Below are positions 1 through 6,540 of a DNA stretch of 6,757 nucleotides, piece by piece. How positions within the stretch are numbered: position 1 is the stretch's first letter; each line of letters opens with the position of its first letter. The notes beneath the pieces were generated by a model. It worked only from the letters and a program-made list of their open reading frames with translations. It was not told the origin of the DNA and searched no databases. A program made the position numbers and the translations under genes. Source of the stretch: Thermoplasmata archaeon (lineage in GTDB: Archaea; Thermoplasmatota; Thermoplasmata; Thermoplasmatales; Thermoplasmataceae); the NCBI GenBank assembly GCA_021811505.1, contig JAJZOM010000224.1:1-6757 (forward strand), read 5' to 3'.

Positions 1-411
1 GCTGCCCTCGGTAGTAATGTTGTTTTATCATTTATTCTGATTCCAAGATTTGATTTAATTGGTGCAGCCATAGGTTTCTCTTCAGTTTACGCTGCGTCAT
101 TCCTTGTCATGTATGCATTTTCCTTAAGAGAGAAAATAGTTTCTTTTGACATTTCTGGTTTTGCCAAAGTCTGGATTGCTACCGCAATAATGTTCCTGGC
201 TGTTTTGGCTACAGAGAATTTTCTCGAAGCGGATCTGCACCTGGGAATAGTCCTCCTTCCAGTTTACATAATGCTGGGAGCGTTCATCTATATAATTTGT
301 GCCAGACTTTTCAGGCTCTTCAACAGTGAGAATAAGGATATTGTTCTTTCACTGTTTCCGGAAAATCACCCCACGATCAGGAAACTCATATCTATTTTTG
401 TTCTTCACTGA
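1..411 (+). CDS. Polysaccharide/oligosaccharide flippase-like membrane protein, C-terminal part (5' end outside window)
   Basis: The frame is open from base 1 to a TGA at 409-411, giving 136 residues with no start inside the window; the first internal ATG, at 109, is probably just a methionine of the longer protein. The fragment is very hydrophobic, with likely membrane segments near residues 5-14, 19-40, 54-70 and 79-102. The opening motif (NVVLSFILIP followed by LIGAAIGFSSVY) resembles the start of the C-terminal domain of Wzx/RfbX-type polysaccharide flippases of the MOP superfamily, where a conserved 'LIP-x-[FY]-G-x-x-GAA' stretch is usual. The tail, with 'DIVLSLFPEN' and then a basic segment, also fits the cytoplasmic ends of that family. 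Such proteins flip lipid-linked glycans across the membrane for glycoprotein or surface polymer assembly. Seen: hydrophobic pattern and motif. Inferred: flippase role. It converges on the ABC operon and shares no transcript with it. Another MATE-like exporter is possible. Confidence 0.6.
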   Translation, partial: AALGSNVVLSFILIPRFDLIGAAIGFSSVYAASFLVMYAFSLREKIVSFDISGFAKVWIATAIMFLAVLATENFLEADLHLGIVLLPVYIMLGAFIYIICARLFRLFNSENKDIVLSLFPENHPTIRKLISIFVLH

Positions 412-471
412 CTATGGCATGTCCTCTCGCGTCCGGGAAATGAGGTTTCAGCTTAAACGATTTCAATTGCC

Positions 472-486
472 TTATTTCTTCTTTTC
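472..486 (+). terminator. T-rich putative archaeal terminator after the flippase-like gene
   Basis: About 60 bases after the stop codon of the upstream plus-strand gene there is a pyrimidine tract with three T runs (TTATTTCTTCTTTT). Archaeal transcription commonly ends at oligo-T tracts without a stable hairpin, so this is the best candidate on this strand. The call rests on composition and position only. Confidence 0.35.
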
Positions 487-619
487 AAATAGGAAAATGG
501 AGGAGGCAATCTTACCAACAGGCGTAAGTTGCCCTCAGTCTGAATACTCCGTCCTTTATTAACCGGAATAAGAAAAAGCATCGAAACCGTGCAAAACGAA
601 TGTGAGGGTTAAAACAGAT

Positions 620-676
620 TCAGAAGTTTAAATAAGAAGATGTGGACGAGGTCCATTTCCGATCCAGAAACAAAAC
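620..676 (-). terminator. Putative terminator of the ABC transporter operon
   Basis: Read on the minus strand, the last operon gene is followed within a few bases by TTTTGTTT (675-668). Next come a small perfect hairpin, TGGAC-CTC-GTCCA (655-643), and a second T/pyrimidine-rich tract (642-620). Archaeal RNA polymerase stops mainly at T tracts, so the two tracts matter more than the 5-bp stem. Position right behind the operon supports the call; no transcript data are available. Confidence 0.35.
627..634 (+). promoter_or_regulatory. TATA-like element in a convergent gap (possible antisense or small RNA promoter)
   Basis: The octamer TTTAAATA sits here, preceded by a purine-rich CAGAAG that could act as a BRE. 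This is close to the archaeal box A consensus. A start about 25 bases downstream would lie near 655, and the RNA would run antisense into the 3' end of the fused ATPase gene. No protein gene follows; the only ATG in the right place gives 18 codons. It may be chance in AT-rich DNA. Confidence 0.2.
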
Positions 677-679
677 CGT

Positions 680-2839
680 TCAGACTTCTGATTTAACTAT
701 GCTTTCATTGATCTTTGAGAAATCAAGCTCCGGGCTGATGGAGTTATCCCGGGTAAACCTGTAGATATCCTGGGCAAAATGACATCGAACAAGATGGTCC
801 ACGGCAATGTCTATCGTTGGAGGGACTTCTGAGAAGCATTTCGCACGCGAAAATGGACATCTTGGAGCAAATTTGCAACTGGGGAGATTATGTTCCTCCA
901 CCTGTTCAAAAATTCGGTTGCCGAGTCTTTCCAAAACACTTCCCCCTATTCCCATGCTTGAAATAATGAGCGCTATGGTATATGGGTGTGACCCATATCG
1001 AATTATTTCTTCAGTTGAACCGGATTCCACAATCTGTCCTTTGTATAGGACGTAGACTCTGTCACTTATGTATTTTGCAGATGCAATATCATGGGTAATG
1101 TAAAAAAGGGTGACGCCGTTCTGCTCTCTCAATTTGCGCAATAGGTTTAGAATTCCGGCTCTCAGAGAGACGTCAAGCATAGAGATGGGTTCGTCTGCTA
1201 TGAGGATCTTAGGGTTGAGGATCAGCCCCCTTGCGATGGATACTCTCTGTCTCTGTCCTCCACTCAGCTGATGCGGATATTTGTCTATATAGTCTGAAAC
1301 AGGAGTGAGTTCTGCATTCTGAAGTGCGATTCTGACTCTCGACTCCTGATCCTTTTCATCATCTGCCATGTGATTAACGGTCAGTGGTTCTGATACGATG
1401 TATCTTACAGGAAAACGTGGATTGATGCTCTGGAACGGGTCTTGAAAAATAGTTTGTACTAATTTTCTAAATTCCTTTGTGGTTTTGCTGTTGCTGAAAT
1501 CTACTATTCTGCCTGAAATTTCGAGAGTTCCTGATGTTGGTGTCTCCAGCAAACCCAAAATCCTGCTCAATGTTGTCTTTCCACTGCCGGTCTCACCAAC
1601 AAGCGCCACTGATTCTCCTTCGTTGACTGTCAGGCTGACATCCTGAACTGCAATTATATCGGATTTGTCTCCAATCGCCAATTCCCGGATACCCGTTTTC
1701 TTTCTGAAAATCTTGGTCAGGTTTTTTGCAACAATAACGGGCCTCGCCCTCACAGTTCCCAAAATAAACGGATCAGATCTTTTCTGGTGCATGCGGTTTT
1801 TAGTTTTGTTTTTCAAAGGTAAAACGATGCACGCGACTTCATGTGTACCGGAGCTGGTACGAAGCTGAATTGCATCATCCTCCAGACAGAGATCGGTGTG
1901 ATAATCACACCTTTCATAAAATGGGCAACCTGTAGTTCTCTCGGTAAGGCCAGGTGGAGCACCCCTGATAGGTAATACATCTGAAACGTCCTCTGCAATT
2001 TTTGGAATCGATTCAATAAGCAGGTAAGTGTAAGGGTGCTGCGCATCTTCAAAACTATTTTGCGGTATCTTCTCAATGACCCGACCTGCATACATCACTA
2101 TTATCCGGTCGGAGATGTTGGAGATAAGCGATACGTCGTGAGATATACTTATTATAGACAGTTTGTATGTGTCTCTGAGCCTTTTTAGTTCTTCAATAAT
2201 CCTGTACTGTGTTATTACGTCAAGGGAAGTTGTTGGTTCGTCTGCAATGATCAGGGACGGCTTGAGGGATATGGCCATCGCAATCACAACCCTCTGTTTC
2301 ATGCCTCCACTGAGCTGGTGTGGAAAGGCGTTGAGGACCCATGGATCAAGGCCCATGGCCTTTAGAAGCTCTTCCGATCTTCGAAGCGCATTTTCCCTTG
2401 TTTCTTTCTCTTTATAGACAAAGATATCAGAAAGCTGATCTCCAACAGTAAAAAGGGGATTCATGGAATCAAGGGCACCCTGAAACACAATTGATATTCC
2501 TTTCCATCTGACTATTTTCAGGCTCTCTTCTATCTTCCTATCCCTGGATTTATACCTTAATGAGAAAGAACCACCCATATCCTGATCAACAATTGTCTGG
2601 CCGCGGTAAACAACTTTGCCAGAGGTAATAGCAGCATTTACCGGAAGGATATGCGCAATTGCGAGAGCAAGGGTGGATTTTCCACAACCGCTTTCTCCCA
2701 CAATTCCTATGGCTTCATTTTCCCGTATGCCGAAGCTGACGTTGGAAAGTGCGAAGACTCTTTTCTTTCCGACGGAATACTCAACTGATAGATTGTCAAC
2801 ATACAGCACATAATCTTCACGACTGGGGTCAAGTTCCAT
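680..2839 (-). CDS. Fused double ATP-binding protein of a dipeptide/oligopeptide-class ABC transporter (DppD-DppF fusion)
   Basis: One 719-residue chain carries both nucleotide-binding domains that drive the importer at the inner membrane face. Domain 1 (about 10-340): Walker A GESGCGKST 48-56, Q-loop Q120, signature LSGGM 176-180, Walker B with E201, H-loop H234, then an oligo_HPY region with HPY 268-270 and cysteines 305, 311, 318, 337. Domain 2 (about 366-690) repeats the order: Walker A GETGSGKTT 415-423, Q466, LSGGQ 525-529, E550, H583, HPY 618-620 and cysteines 655, 661, 668, 686. All catalytic residues are present in both halves, so two working ATP sites are expected. A basic linker (about 342-358) joins them. 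The usual DppD and DppF are separate proteins of about 330 residues; fusions of this layout are known, for example E. coli GsiA. The ATG lies 3 bases after the dppC stop, behind a strong Shine-Dalgarno. Substrate specificity is set elsewhere in the complex. Confidence 0.95.
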   Translation of the reverse strand: MELDPSREDYVLYVDNLSVEYSVGKKRVFALSNVSFGIRENEAIGIVGESGCGKSTLALAIAHILPVNAAITSGKVVYRGQTIVDQDMGGSFSLRYKSRDRKIEESLKIVRWKGISIVFQGALDSMNPLFTVGDQLSDIFVYKEKETRENALRRSEELLKAMGLDPWVLNAFPHQLSGGMKQRVVIAMAISLKPSLIIADEPTTSLDVITQYRIIEELKRLRDTYKLSIISISHDVSLISNISDRIIVMYAGRVIEKIPQNSFEDAQHPYTYLLIESIPKIAEDVSDVLPIRGAPPGLTERTTGCPFYERCDYHTDLCLEDDAIQLRTSSGTHEVACIVLPLKNKTKNRMHQKRSDPFILGTVRARPVIVAKNLTKIFRKKTGIRELAIGDKSDIIAVQDVSLTVNEGESVALVGETGSGKTTLSRILGLLETPTSGTLEISGRIVDFSNSKTTKEFRKLVQTIFQDPFQSINPRFPVRYIVSEPLTVNHMADDEKDQESRVRIALQNAELTPVSDYIDKYPHQLSGGQRQRVSIARGLILNPKILIADEPISMLDVSLRAGILNLLRKLREQNGVTLFYITHDIASAKYISDRVYVLYKGQIVESGSTEEIIRYGSHPYTIALIISSMGIGGSVLERLGNRIFEQVEEHNLPSCKFAPRCPFSRAKCFSEVPPTIDIAVDHLVRCHFAQDIYRFTRDNSISPELDFSKINESIVKSEV

Positions 2840-2842
2840 TTT

Positions 2843-3736
2843 TTACCTCCTCAATGTTACGTCCGTAACTTCCCTGATTGTGTCGCCCATCATGTTGAAG
2901 GCTATGACTATGAATACTATGAACAGACCAGGGAAAATGGATATCCACCACTGTCCGGAGACAACGTATTGTAAACCGGACGTTATCATCGATCCCAGTT
3001 CCGGAGTTGGTGGCGGAATGCCAACGCCAAGAAAACTCAACCCTGCGGAAATTATTATGGCTGCACCGAGATTGAGTGCATACAGTACTATGGTTGGAGT
3101 TATGGCTACAGGCAGTATGTGTTTAAACATGATATGGGATCGTGATGCACCCTGGGAGACTGCCGCAAGTATGTACAATTCGTTTTTGGTCGACAACACT
3201 GTACTCCTTGTTACCCTTGCAAAGCCCGGTATAGAAACTATTGAAACGGCAATAATAACTGTCCAGAATCCCTGACCGATGGATATGGCAATTGCAATTG
3301 CGAACAATATCGAGGGAAATGAAAGCAATATGTCCATTACTCTCATGATTGCATGATCCGTTAATTTGCCAAAATATCCGGAGATCATTCCAAGAAGAAC
3401 ACCGGCAGTATAACCGATGGAGACTGCCAGAAAAGCTATCGCCATATCAAGGCGAATGGCGTACAGGATCCTTGACCATATGTCCCGACCATATTCATCG
3501 GTCCCCATGATGTGGGTGTATGATGGCGGCAGCAATCTTCCGGACAGATCCAGTGCAAGAGGATTGTACGGGGCCATAAAAGGTCCGGCAATGGCGAGGA
3601 ATACGTACACAAGTATTATTGCCAGGGATACCAGCCCGGTTGGATTAGCCAGAAACATTTTAATCGTGTTGAAAAGAGGATTGTTAGTATCGATTTTTTT
3701 CCATTTTCTTATCATATCTATAGTTGTTTCAGACAC
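2843..3736 (-). CDS. dppC: ABC transporter permease, DppC/OppC family
   Basis: This is one of the two channel subunits of the importer, with about six membrane helices. Numbered from the upstream GTG at 3748 (301 residues), the first helix is near 38-58. The family motif GTDEYGRDIWSR follows at 82-93, the EAA cytoplasmic loop that touches the ATPase (AAVSQGASRSHIMFKHILP) lies at 195-213, and LSFLGVGIPPPTPELG is at 237-252. Length and motif order are normal for DppC. Start choice: the longest frame begins with GTG at 3748, directly abutting the dppB stop (TAG-GTG). However, AGGTGA at 3750-3745 is a good Shine-Dalgarno 8 bases before a second in-frame GTG at 3736, giving 297 residues, which I prefer. 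An ATG at 3715 is a third option. The protein is expected to pair with the adjacent DppB-type subunit. The family is certain; the transported solute is not. Confidence 0.93.
   Translation of the reverse strand: MSETTIDMIRKWKKIDTNNPLFNTIKMFLANPTGLVSLAIILVYVFLAIAGPFMAPYNPLALDLSGRLLPPSYTHIMGTDEYGRDIWSRILYAIRLDMAIAFLAVSIGYTAGVLLGMISGYFGKLTDHAIMRVMDILLSFPSILFAIAIAISIGQGFWTVIIAVSIVSIPGFARVTRSTVLSTKNELYILAAVSQGASRSHIMFKHILPVAITPTIVLYALNLGAAIIISAGLSFLGVGIPPPTPELGSMITSGLQYVVSGQWWISIFPGLFIVFIVIAFNMMGDTIREVTDVTLRR
2845..2852 (-). promoter_or_regulatory. Strong Shine-Dalgarno for the fused ATPase, embedded in the end of dppC
   Basis: Minus strand GAGGAGGT precedes the ATG at 2839; AGGAGGT pairs fully with the archaeal 16S 3' end. 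It leaves a 6-base spacing after GGAGG. The same bases encode the last two arginines of the permease (AGG AGG) and the start of its stop codon. This fixes the ATPase start and suggests coupled translation. Confidence 0.8.
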
Positions 3737-3744
3737 AGTAAATC

Positions 3745-3750
3745 TCACCT
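3745..3750 (-). promoter_or_regulatory. Shine-Dalgarno that favours the internal GTG start of dppC
   Basis: Minus strand AGGTGA is complementary to UCACCU of the archaeal 16S 3' end. It overlaps the dppB stop codon and the GTG at 3748, and lies 8 bases before the in-frame GTG at 3736. No comparable motif precedes the GTG at 3748. This supports 3736 as the true start. Confidence 0.55.
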
Positions 3751-4765
3751 AAAGTCTCACTCTCGGGTCGACGTATGCGTAAAGAAGATCAGCAATGAAG
3801 TTGAAGATGGTAAAGAGAAGGCCGGATATCAGGACTACAGCCATTACACTGGGATAATCCAGCTGATATATCGCCTGCACTGCATACAGTCCTAGGCCCT
3901 GCCACGAGAACACGGATTCAGTCAGAACAACTCCACTCATCAGGGCACCTGCCTGAATCGCAGCAACAGTAATTGCGGGGAGCAGAGCATTTCTCAACGC
4001 ATATTTATTCATTATAACTTTTCTGGGAAGACCGATCGCAAAAACAGTTCTCATGTAATCCTTGTTGAGGACATCAAGCATGCTTGACCTTATCACACGT
4101 GAGAGGGTAGCTATTCCCGCGAGAGATAAACCCACTGCGGGAAGAATTATATGCCAGAGTGTATCGGCAAAATCAGGGAAATTGAGACTTAGAAGGCTAT
4201 CGAGAATCATCATTCCTGTTATTCTGGTGGGGTGAATCAGCCCCTGGCTTATCTGGCCGTATGGTGCAGGGGCAACTCCCAGATAGGTATAGAATATGAG
4301 GATCATGACTATTTCAATCCAGAACACGGGCATCGATATTCCAAGAAGCGACATTATTCTGCTGACGTGATCACCGGCCCTATTGGCACGGATTGCTGCG
4401 TAAATTCCAGTTGCAACGGCAAGAGGAAGGGAAATTGTAAGTGAGGCGATCGCCAGTTCAAAACTTGCGGGGAATCTTGCAGCAATTTCATAATTTACCG
4501 ATCGTCCCAGTATGTACGAGTATCCAAGGTTGAAATGAAGAAGCATGTTGATATAGATCAGAAACTGGATGTAAAGCGGTTTATTCAGTCCAAGTTCAGC
4601 TTCAAGAACTTTCAGCTCCTGGGCGTTAACCTCAGGCCCTATCAGTATAAGTGCGGGGTTGCCAGGTACAATGTGTGAAAGGATAAACGTGATGGTAATT
4701 ACGCCAAAAATTGTGGGGATTAAAGAAATAATCCTGAATAAAAAATATTTGAGGAAACCGTTCAT
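3749..4765 (-). CDS. dppB: ABC transporter permease, DppB/OppB family
   Basis: This 338-residue integral membrane protein is the other half of the substrate channel. The first helix is near residues 9-31, followed by the family sequence HIVPGNPA (31-38) and an extracytoplasmic domain to about residue 95. A core of five further helices follows, roughly 102-125, 136-160, 205-225, 260-285 and 305-330. The EAA loop for ATPase docking is DYMRTVFAIGLPRKVIM (236-252), then the typical ALRNALLPAIT. The chain ends in DPRVRL, the usual DppB ending. Length matches the family. The ATG is 4 bases after the stop of the binding-protein gene. Only weak Shine-Dalgarno pairing (GTGA) is visible, so translation is probably coupled to the gene before it. 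The dppC frame begins at or just after its stop codon. No truncation or missing motif was seen. Confidence 0.95.
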   Translation of the reverse strand: MNGFLKYFLFRIISLIPTIFGVITITFILSHIVPGNPALILIGPEVNAQELKVLEAELGLNKPLYIQFLIYINMLLHFNLGYSYILGRSVNYEIAARFPASFELAIASLTISLPLAVATGIYAAIRANRAGDHVSRIMSLLGISMPVFWIEIVMILIFYTYLGVAPAPYGQISQGLIHPTRITGMMILDSLLSLNFPDFADTLWHIILPAVGLSLAGIATLSRVIRSSMLDVLNKDYMRTVFAIGLPRKVIMNKYALRNALLPAITVAAIQAGALMSGVVLTESVFSWQGLGLYAVQAIYQLDYPSVMAVVLISGLLFTIFNFIADLLYAYVDPRVRL

Positions 4766-4769
4766 CGCA

Positions 4770-6365
4770 TCACGACATCCGGATCTGACTCACGAAAATA
4801 TCGAATGTCGGGTAAATATAGAGATCATGGACATTCGTGGTCATCGGAATGACGTTCTGCATGTTGAACAGCGGTACTTCCCCAGCCTGGTCTGCGATAA
4901 TTTTCTGTGCCTCTATGTAGAGTGCATCTCTCTGCGACTGGTTGTAAAGAGTTCCTGCCTTTACAAGATCATGACTCACCGTAGTATTGTTGAAATAGTT
5001 GAAATTACCGTATATTCCGATATTCGCAGCATTGAAGAGCGGTCGAATTCCGTCATCCGGTGTAGCCAGCAGATTTACCCATCCCTCGTAGAACAGCCCC
5101 CAGTGTCCTGTTCCAACCTCTGTTGCAAAGGTTGATGAACTGTATGAATGCAAGGATATTGTTATGTTAATCTTGGCAAGTTCCTGCTGCAGAATAGTTC
5201 CTATGGCTGTCCCGACTGGATCTCCGGCAATGTAACTGAAGTTGGTGGAGAAACCCTTCGGGTATGCCGACTGATTGAGGTAGAACCTGGCTTTCGAAAG
5301 GTTGAGGGTGTAGTTCTGGAATGCAGGAGTGTATGCCTCGATTGAAGGAGCCATAACACTTTTTATGGGGAGTCCGAAACCATATGTGGAATAGTTTGTA
5401 AGTGCAGTTGTATTTACCGCATATTCGATTGCTTTCCTTACAGAAAGGTTATCAAATGGTGTCACGTTTTCACACATCCCGATGTAGAATTCCGAAGATG
5501 TTGGCCCAGACTTTATCTTCAAGTTGGTGTAGTTTTTAAGGCTGCTCATCTGTGACAACGGTATGTTCAGTGCAATGTTGACTGACCCTTTTTCCAGCAA
5601 TGTCTGTTGCGTTGCCGGGCTCGGTACTATCTCATAAACTATCTGCTTGACGTTCGGAGCCGGACCGGAGTAATTTGGATTTGCTGTGAGAACTATCTGT
5701 GAAGTTCCGTAATAATTCAGCTGGTATGGGCCAGTTCCCATGGCGTGAGTTGCCATGTATGGGTTAACCTGCTTTGCCTGAACTCCGCCGTGTGCATTCA
5801 CGTAGTTTGGATCAACGATGCCTGTAACCCAGAGCTGGAAAAGATTCAGGAACCATGGGTACGGCGCAGAGGGTACGAGCATGATCTTGTACTTTCCGAG
5901 AACATGTATGCCACTTGCATTGAGGAATGAGAATACATGGAAATCTGCTCCCTGTTTCATCTCTATAAGCCGATCAAGTGTAAACTGCACAGCAGTTGAA
6001 TTGAACGGATCTCCGTTGGCAAAGGTCACGTTTTGCCTCAGGTTGAAGAGCACAGATCCGTTTGAATAAACAGTCCAGTTGGTTGCAAGTTCTGGTACAG
6101 GAGTGAGCGTTCCAACTGTAGTGCCGTTAACCGTCTTGGTTCCATAACCAACCAGGGTTTGATATATCTGGTTATCGAAAAACACTGAATTGGTGTCAAA
6201 TGCCACCGCCGGGTCCAGTGACGAAGGTGACGCCAGACTGGCTATTGTCAACGTATTCCCAGTTGACTTTTGTGGATTAAAAAGATGCAGACCTATCCCC
6301 AGTCCTGCAATTATTACCACCAGGACAACAATTGCAGCGATAATATACTTAAATTTAGCTTCCAT
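4770..6365 (-). CDS. Extracellular solute-binding protein, family 5 (SBP_bac_5; peptide/oligosaccharide class)
   Basis: This 531-residue protein should capture the solute outside the cell and deliver it to the DppB/DppC channel. Residues 8-29 form one hydrophobic segment after a short basic N-terminus (MEAKFK). No cysteine follows it, so it is a signal peptide or membrane anchor and not a lipoprotein signal. Family 5 marks include LASPSSLDPA near 44-53, GTGPYQL (210-216), PFDNLSVRKAIEYAVN (303-318) and the TPDDGIRPLF region (435-444). Length is usual. The exterior carries about 20 N-X-S/T sequons and few charges (about 30 acidic, 27 basic), which suits a glycosylated surface protein of an acidophile. 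The ATG at 6365 is supported by an in-frame TAG four codons upstream and by a TATA box placed to start transcription within a base or two of the ATG. Family 5 members bind peptides, but archaeal relatives also bind cello- or other oligosaccharides; the ligand is open. Confidence 0.93.
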   Translation of the reverse strand: MEAKFKYIIAAIVVLVVIIAGLGIGLHLFNPQKSTGNTLTIASLASPSSLDPAVAFDTNSVFFDNQIYQTLVGYGTKTVNGTTVGTLTPVPELATNWTVYSNGSVLFNLRQNVTFANGDPFNSTAVQFTLDRLIEMKQGADFHVFSFLNASGIHVLGKYKIMLVPSAPYPWFLNLFQLWVTGIVDPNYVNAHGGVQAKQVNPYMATHAMGTGPYQLNYYGTSQIVLTANPNYSGPAPNVKQIVYEIVPSPATQQTLLEKGSVNIALNIPLSQMSSLKNYTNLKIKSGPTSSEFYIGMCENVTPFDNLSVRKAIEYAVNTTALTNYSTYGFGLPIKSVMAPSIEAYTPAFQNYTLNLSKARFYLNQSAYPKGFSTNFSYIAGDPVGTAIGTILQQELAKINITISLHSYSSSTFATEVGTGHWGLFYEGWVNLLATPDDGIRPLFNAANIGIYGNFNYFNNTTVSHDLVKAGTLYNQSQRDALYIEAQKIIADQAGEVPLFNMQNVIPMTTNVHDLYIYPTFDIFVSQIRMS

Positions 6366-6388
6366 TGATATGCGCTAACATAACATGC

Positions 6389-6396
6389 TTATTTAT
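6389..6396 (-). promoter_or_regulatory. TATA box of the ABC transporter operon (leaderless start)
   Basis: Minus strand ATAAATAA is centred about 27 bases before the ATG at 6365. Archaeal TATA boxes centre about 26-27 bases before the transcription start, so the start is predicted at about 6365-6367. The mRNA of the first gene would then have essentially no leader, which agrees with the lack of a Shine-Dalgarno there. The bases just upstream (GAAATCG) could serve as the BRE. Confidence 0.65.
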
Positions 6397-6403
6397 CGAT
6401 TTC

Positions 6404-6417
6404 TTGACATATGTCAA
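6404..6417. promoter_or_regulatory. 14-base perfect palindrome, putative operator next to the operon promoter
   Basis: TTGACATATGTCAA is identical to its own reverse complement. It begins 7 bases upstream of the TATA box, centred about 44 bases before the predicted transcription start, where archaeal activators or repressors can touch the TBP/TFB complex. A dimeric regulator is the natural reader. The nearby HTH-10 protein is a candidate, but nothing in the sequence proves it. Confidence 0.5.
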
Positions 6418-6540
6418 ATTCAGAATACCTTAACAACCAAACAACTACATAGTAAAGAAAGTAAAAGTCATTCTGACAAGACTGGATAAAGAAGACTAGC
6501 CGGAAATTAGTTGTTGTAATCCTACAAAAACCTCAGAAAA

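Larger units (their letters stand above)
412..679. other. Convergent intergenic region, 268 bases, no supported gene
   Basis: This gap separates the ends of two converging genes. It holds T-rich tracts on both strands, a nested inverted repeat (arms 620-627 and 684-691 around a small hairpin at 643-655) and a plus-strand TATA-like element near 627-634. A plus-strand reading frame runs to 562, but it overlaps the flippase gene out of frame and has no recognisable protein features. I saw no tRNA, riboswitch or repeat array. Confidence 0.6.
6366..6540. other. Intergenic region between the HTH-10 gene and the transporter operon
   Basis: This 175-base gap holds the operon TATA box and palindrome in its lower third. 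Read on the minus strand, T runs just after the regulator stop (TTTT 6540-6537, TTTTT 6530-6526) and a long T-rich stretch at about 6470-6431 could end the regulator transcript. A second loose inverted repeat, GTCA-TTC-TGAC (6467-6477), shares the TGACA/TGTCA bases of the palindrome, but in the opposite arrangement. No small gene or RNA was recognised. Confidence 0.5.

Noticed and set aside
299..562. Plus-strand 87-codon frame crossing the end of the flippase gene
   Set aside because: It overlaps the flippase-like gene out of frame for most of its first half, has no TATA or Shine-Dalgarno of its own, and its product has no recognisable pattern. The T-rich tract inside it looks like a terminator.
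1813..2091. Minus-strand frame inside the fused ATPase gene
   Set aside because: It is an out-of-frame shadow of the first ATPase domain, which shows full, intact ABC motifs in the main frame.
680..2839. Possibility that the double ATPase is an assembly or frameshift artefact joining two genes
   Set aside because: The linker is a continuous in-frame basic segment, both halves are complete, and fused double ATPases of this transporter class are well known.
2880..3275. Plus-strand 131-codon frame opposite dppC
   Set aside because: It is the antisense shadow of a well-conserved permease gene, with no promoter or family features.
4659..5135. Plus-strand 158-codon frame opposite the dppB/binding-protein junction
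   Set aside because: It spans two real genes on the other strand and has no recognisable motif; its length is explained by codon bias of the opposite strand.
6440..6515. 8-base inverted repeat AACAACTA / TAGTTGTT with about 60 bases between the arms
   Set aside because: Short arms of low-complexity sequence in AT-rich DNA; expected by chance and not aligned with the promoter elements.
6514..6527. Small hairpin TTGTA-ATCC-TACAA downstream of the regulator gene
   Set aside because: The stem is only 5 bp and AT-rich, and on the regulator's strand the T run precedes it rather than follows it, so it is not a convincing terminator hairpin.
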